Shown piece after piece: positions 62,946-64,000 of a DNA stretch of 64,000 bases (position 1 is its first letter; every line of letters starts with the position of its first letter). The notes beneath the pieces were generated by a model. The model was not told the origin of the DNA, did not search any database, and saw only the letters and a program-made list of their open reading frames with translations. The stretch lies in contig NZ_JAOEGU010000006.1 in assembly GCF_025583945.1 (NCBI RefSeq), forward strand, positions 62,001 through 126,000. Reading direction: 5' to 3'. This stretch comes from Methylobacter psychrophilus. Its GTDB lineage: Bacteria; Pseudomonadota; Gammaproteobacteria; Methylococcales; Methylomonadaceae. A program made the position numbers and the translations under genes.

Positions 62946-63282
62946 TATCGCCTTAACGCAATTGATCTCACCTACCACCGAACACTCTCTCTAATCGACC
63001 TACGCGACTTGCTTATTTTGTCCACGAAAAACACGAAAGACACGAAATAAAAGCAATACATAGAATGGATTGATGAAGAAAGCCCATCATTCTTAGGCAA
63101 ATTTATCCAACATACTAAAGACCAGTAGTCCAGTAGGTCGGGTTAGCGAATGTGTCGGGTTACGGCTATCACCTAACCCCCAGTTGAAATCGCCATTGAA
63201 ACGGATGAACAAACGGCGATGGTTTACATTAACGATCAAGCTGGAATACAAACCTAGGTTTGTACTCCAAGGGTTAATTCTT
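62946..63282. other. 337-base region before RAYT gene
   Basis: It contains short direct repeats of ACACGAAA (63026-63048), the left REP unit (63133-63180), and a palindrome GGAATACAAACC-TA-GGTTTGTACTCC (63243-63268, one mismatch), which resembles another dispersed repeat. The in-frame upstream extension of the transposase gene (from 63184) runs through this palindrome and is therefore not taken as coding. Confidence 0.55.
63133..63180 (-). repeat. left REP of RAYT unit
   Basis: GTAG (63133-63136) followed by GTCGGGTTAGCG, then TGTGTCGGGTTACGGC and ATCACCTAACCC. Bases 63147-63179 match the complement of 63837-63869 with one mismatch. A GTAG tetranucleotide at the foot of a REP is the known recognition feature of RAYT enzymes. 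Confidence 0.8.
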
Positions 63283-63813
63283 ATGTTAAAACGCGGCCTA
63301 CATTCTCCTGCACATTTGTTTGTTGATAACGCCGCTTATTTTATAACCAGCGCAATTTACCAAAAACGGCTTTTATTAAAACCGGAACCAATAAAGCATC
63401 ATTTGCTGGCTACGATTAAAGCTTGTTTTCATGAAAAAAACTGGCAGTTGGATTATTGGGTTATTTTAGACAACCATTACCATTTATTAGCAACCAGTGA
63501 TAAAGGCGATGATATGTCGAAAATTTTTCGTAAAATTCATGGATTATCAGCACAATTTATTGAAGCACAAGGGCGTTGTGATTTACCTGTTTGGTGGAAT
63601 TACTGGGATTATTGTCCGCGTGATGAAAAAGATTATCTTGTTCGCTTGAATTATTTGCTTAATAACCCTGTTAAGCATGGATATGTCACTAATTTAGTTG
63701 ATTATCCCTATTCAAGTTTTCACGAAACCCTGGAAAAACTGGGCAGGGATGCTTTGGCGCAACAGTTTAAGGATTATTCTGAATATAAAAATTTATATTT
63801 AAATGAAGATTAA
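63283..63813 (+). CDS. REP-associated tyrosine transposase (RAYT)
   Basis: A 176-residue Y1/HUH transposase of the REP-associated (TnpA-REP) type. The HUH metal motif is DNHYHLL at about residue 66, and LNYLLNNPVKHGYV near 125 is the conserved NNPVK segment that holds the catalytic tyrosine region. Such enzymes cut single-stranded REP DNA. The ATG at 63283 is preferred: an upstream frame from 63184 crosses a palindrome. REP copies flank the gene in opposite orientation, so enzyme and substrate lie together. Confidence 0.88.
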   Translation: MLKRGLHSPAHLFVDNAAYFITSAIYQKRLLLKPEPIKHHLLATIKACFHEKNWQLDYWVILDNHYHLLATSDKGDDMSKIFRKIHGLSAQFIEAQGRCDLPVWWNYWDYCPRDEKDYLVRLNYLLNNPVKHGYVTNLVDYPYSSFHETLEKLGRDALAQQFKDYSEYKNLYLNED

Positions 63814-63833
63814 ATGAGATATAAGTCATGTCG

Positions 63834-63869
63834 GTCGGGTTAGGCGATAGCCGTAACCCGACACATTCG
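63834..63869 (+). repeat. right REP of RAYT unit
   Basis: Preceded by GTCG (63830-63833), GTCGGGTTA (63834-63842) pairs with TAACCCGAC (63854-63862) around an inner GGC-GATA-GCC stem. It is the inverted counterpart of the left REP. Its right end adjoins the stop codon of a minus-strand reading frame. Confidence 0.8.
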
Positions 63870-63998
63870 TTACGGGACTAATTTTTCTATCGTGTTGGAG
63901 AAATTGTATAAGCCGATTCTATTGGCTTCGGAGCTGGTGGCGGCTTTAAAGGCATATTTGCTTTCAGCTTTTAAGTTGGTCAACAAGCCTTTGGATTT
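63870..63998 (-). CDS. C-terminal fragment of unknown protein (cut by window edge)
   Basis: On the minus strand a frame is open from the right edge to a TAA at 63870-63872, giving 42 residues (SKGLLTNLKAESKYAFKAA, then NRIGLYNFSNTIEKLVP). The stop codon abuts the right REP. It is too short to name, and may be the end of a real gene or a chance frame. Confidence 0.35.
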   Translation of the reverse strand, partial: KSKGLLTNLKAESKYAFKAATSSEANRIGLYNFSNTIEKLVP

Positions 63999-64000
63999 TG

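Noticed and set aside
62946-63282. Possible CRISPR-like array from the ACACGAAA repeats
   Set aside because: Units are about eight bases, irregularly spaced, with no spacers or cas genes.
63184-63282. Upstream extension of the RAYT protein
   Set aside because: The extra codons run through a palindromic repeat directly after the left REP, and family members start near the MLKRG segment.

Overview
The window comes from a gammaproteobacterial methanotroph (order Methylococcales, Methylobacter/Methylovulum/Crenothrix-like). This is inferred from a complete soluble methane monooxygenase (sMMO) operon whose active-site residues fall at the same positions as in Methylococcus, a moderately AT-rich base composition, and typical gammaproteobacterial housekeeping blocks such as amgK-murU opposite lptD-surA. 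No rRNA, tRNA or CRISPR array was seen.

Layout. 1-2343: the end of a c-type cytochrome gene, a small coiled-coil protein, and a minus-strand pirin/nitroreductase pair. 2344-12860: the sMMO locus, with a near-perfect sigma-54 promoter and a palindromic upstream activator site, then mmoX-mmoY-mmoB-mmoZ-mmoD-mmoC, a BLUF blue-light photoreceptor gene, a small unknown gene, mmoG (chaperonin) and mmoR (sigma-54 activator). Several strong RNA hairpins lie between genes, including a terminator-like one between mmoZ and mmoD. 12975-19638: MgtC/DUF4010 membrane protein, MarR regulator, DUF2024, a STAS/anti-sigma kinase partner-switch pair and a large NAD-glutamate dehydrogenase. 19759-28499: envelope genes (two L,D-transpeptidases, a lipoprotein, a beta-barrel protein) and an NtrB/NtrC-type two-component pair. 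29193-39733: acyltransferase, PAS-SpoIIE phosphatase, lytic transglycosylase, purT, a membrane MutS-like ATPase, hemH, folE, dusA, a HIT protein and a histidine-rich membrane protein.

40009-54485: a large locus around Anbu, a bacterial proteasome-like peptidase. It holds a transglutaminase-DUF2126 protein, citrate synthase, a fused ATP-grasp/alpha-E protein, two more transglutaminase-like proteins, a ParA-like ATPase, Anbu, a small unknown protein, and a second, split alpha-E plus ATP-grasp pair on the other strand. This resembles the proposed peptide synthesis/tagging systems linked to Anbu, here with both catalytic sets duplicated. 55087-62945: dodecin, murU, amgK, lptD, surA, a free-standing DbpA-type RNA-binding domain, a RimB-like retropepsin and a small unknown gene. 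63133-64000: a RAYT transposase flanked by inverted REP elements carrying a GTAG/GTCG tetranucleotide, then a gene end at the window edge.

Dispersed small repeats are prominent: a three-copy MITE-like family of about 115 bp, a 161-bp nested inverted repeat, Pseudomonas-like REPs and several perfect hairpins. The most notable points are a photoreceptor with all flavin-site residues inside the sMMO operon, the internal RNA structures of that operon, and the doubled Anbu-associated ligase locus.
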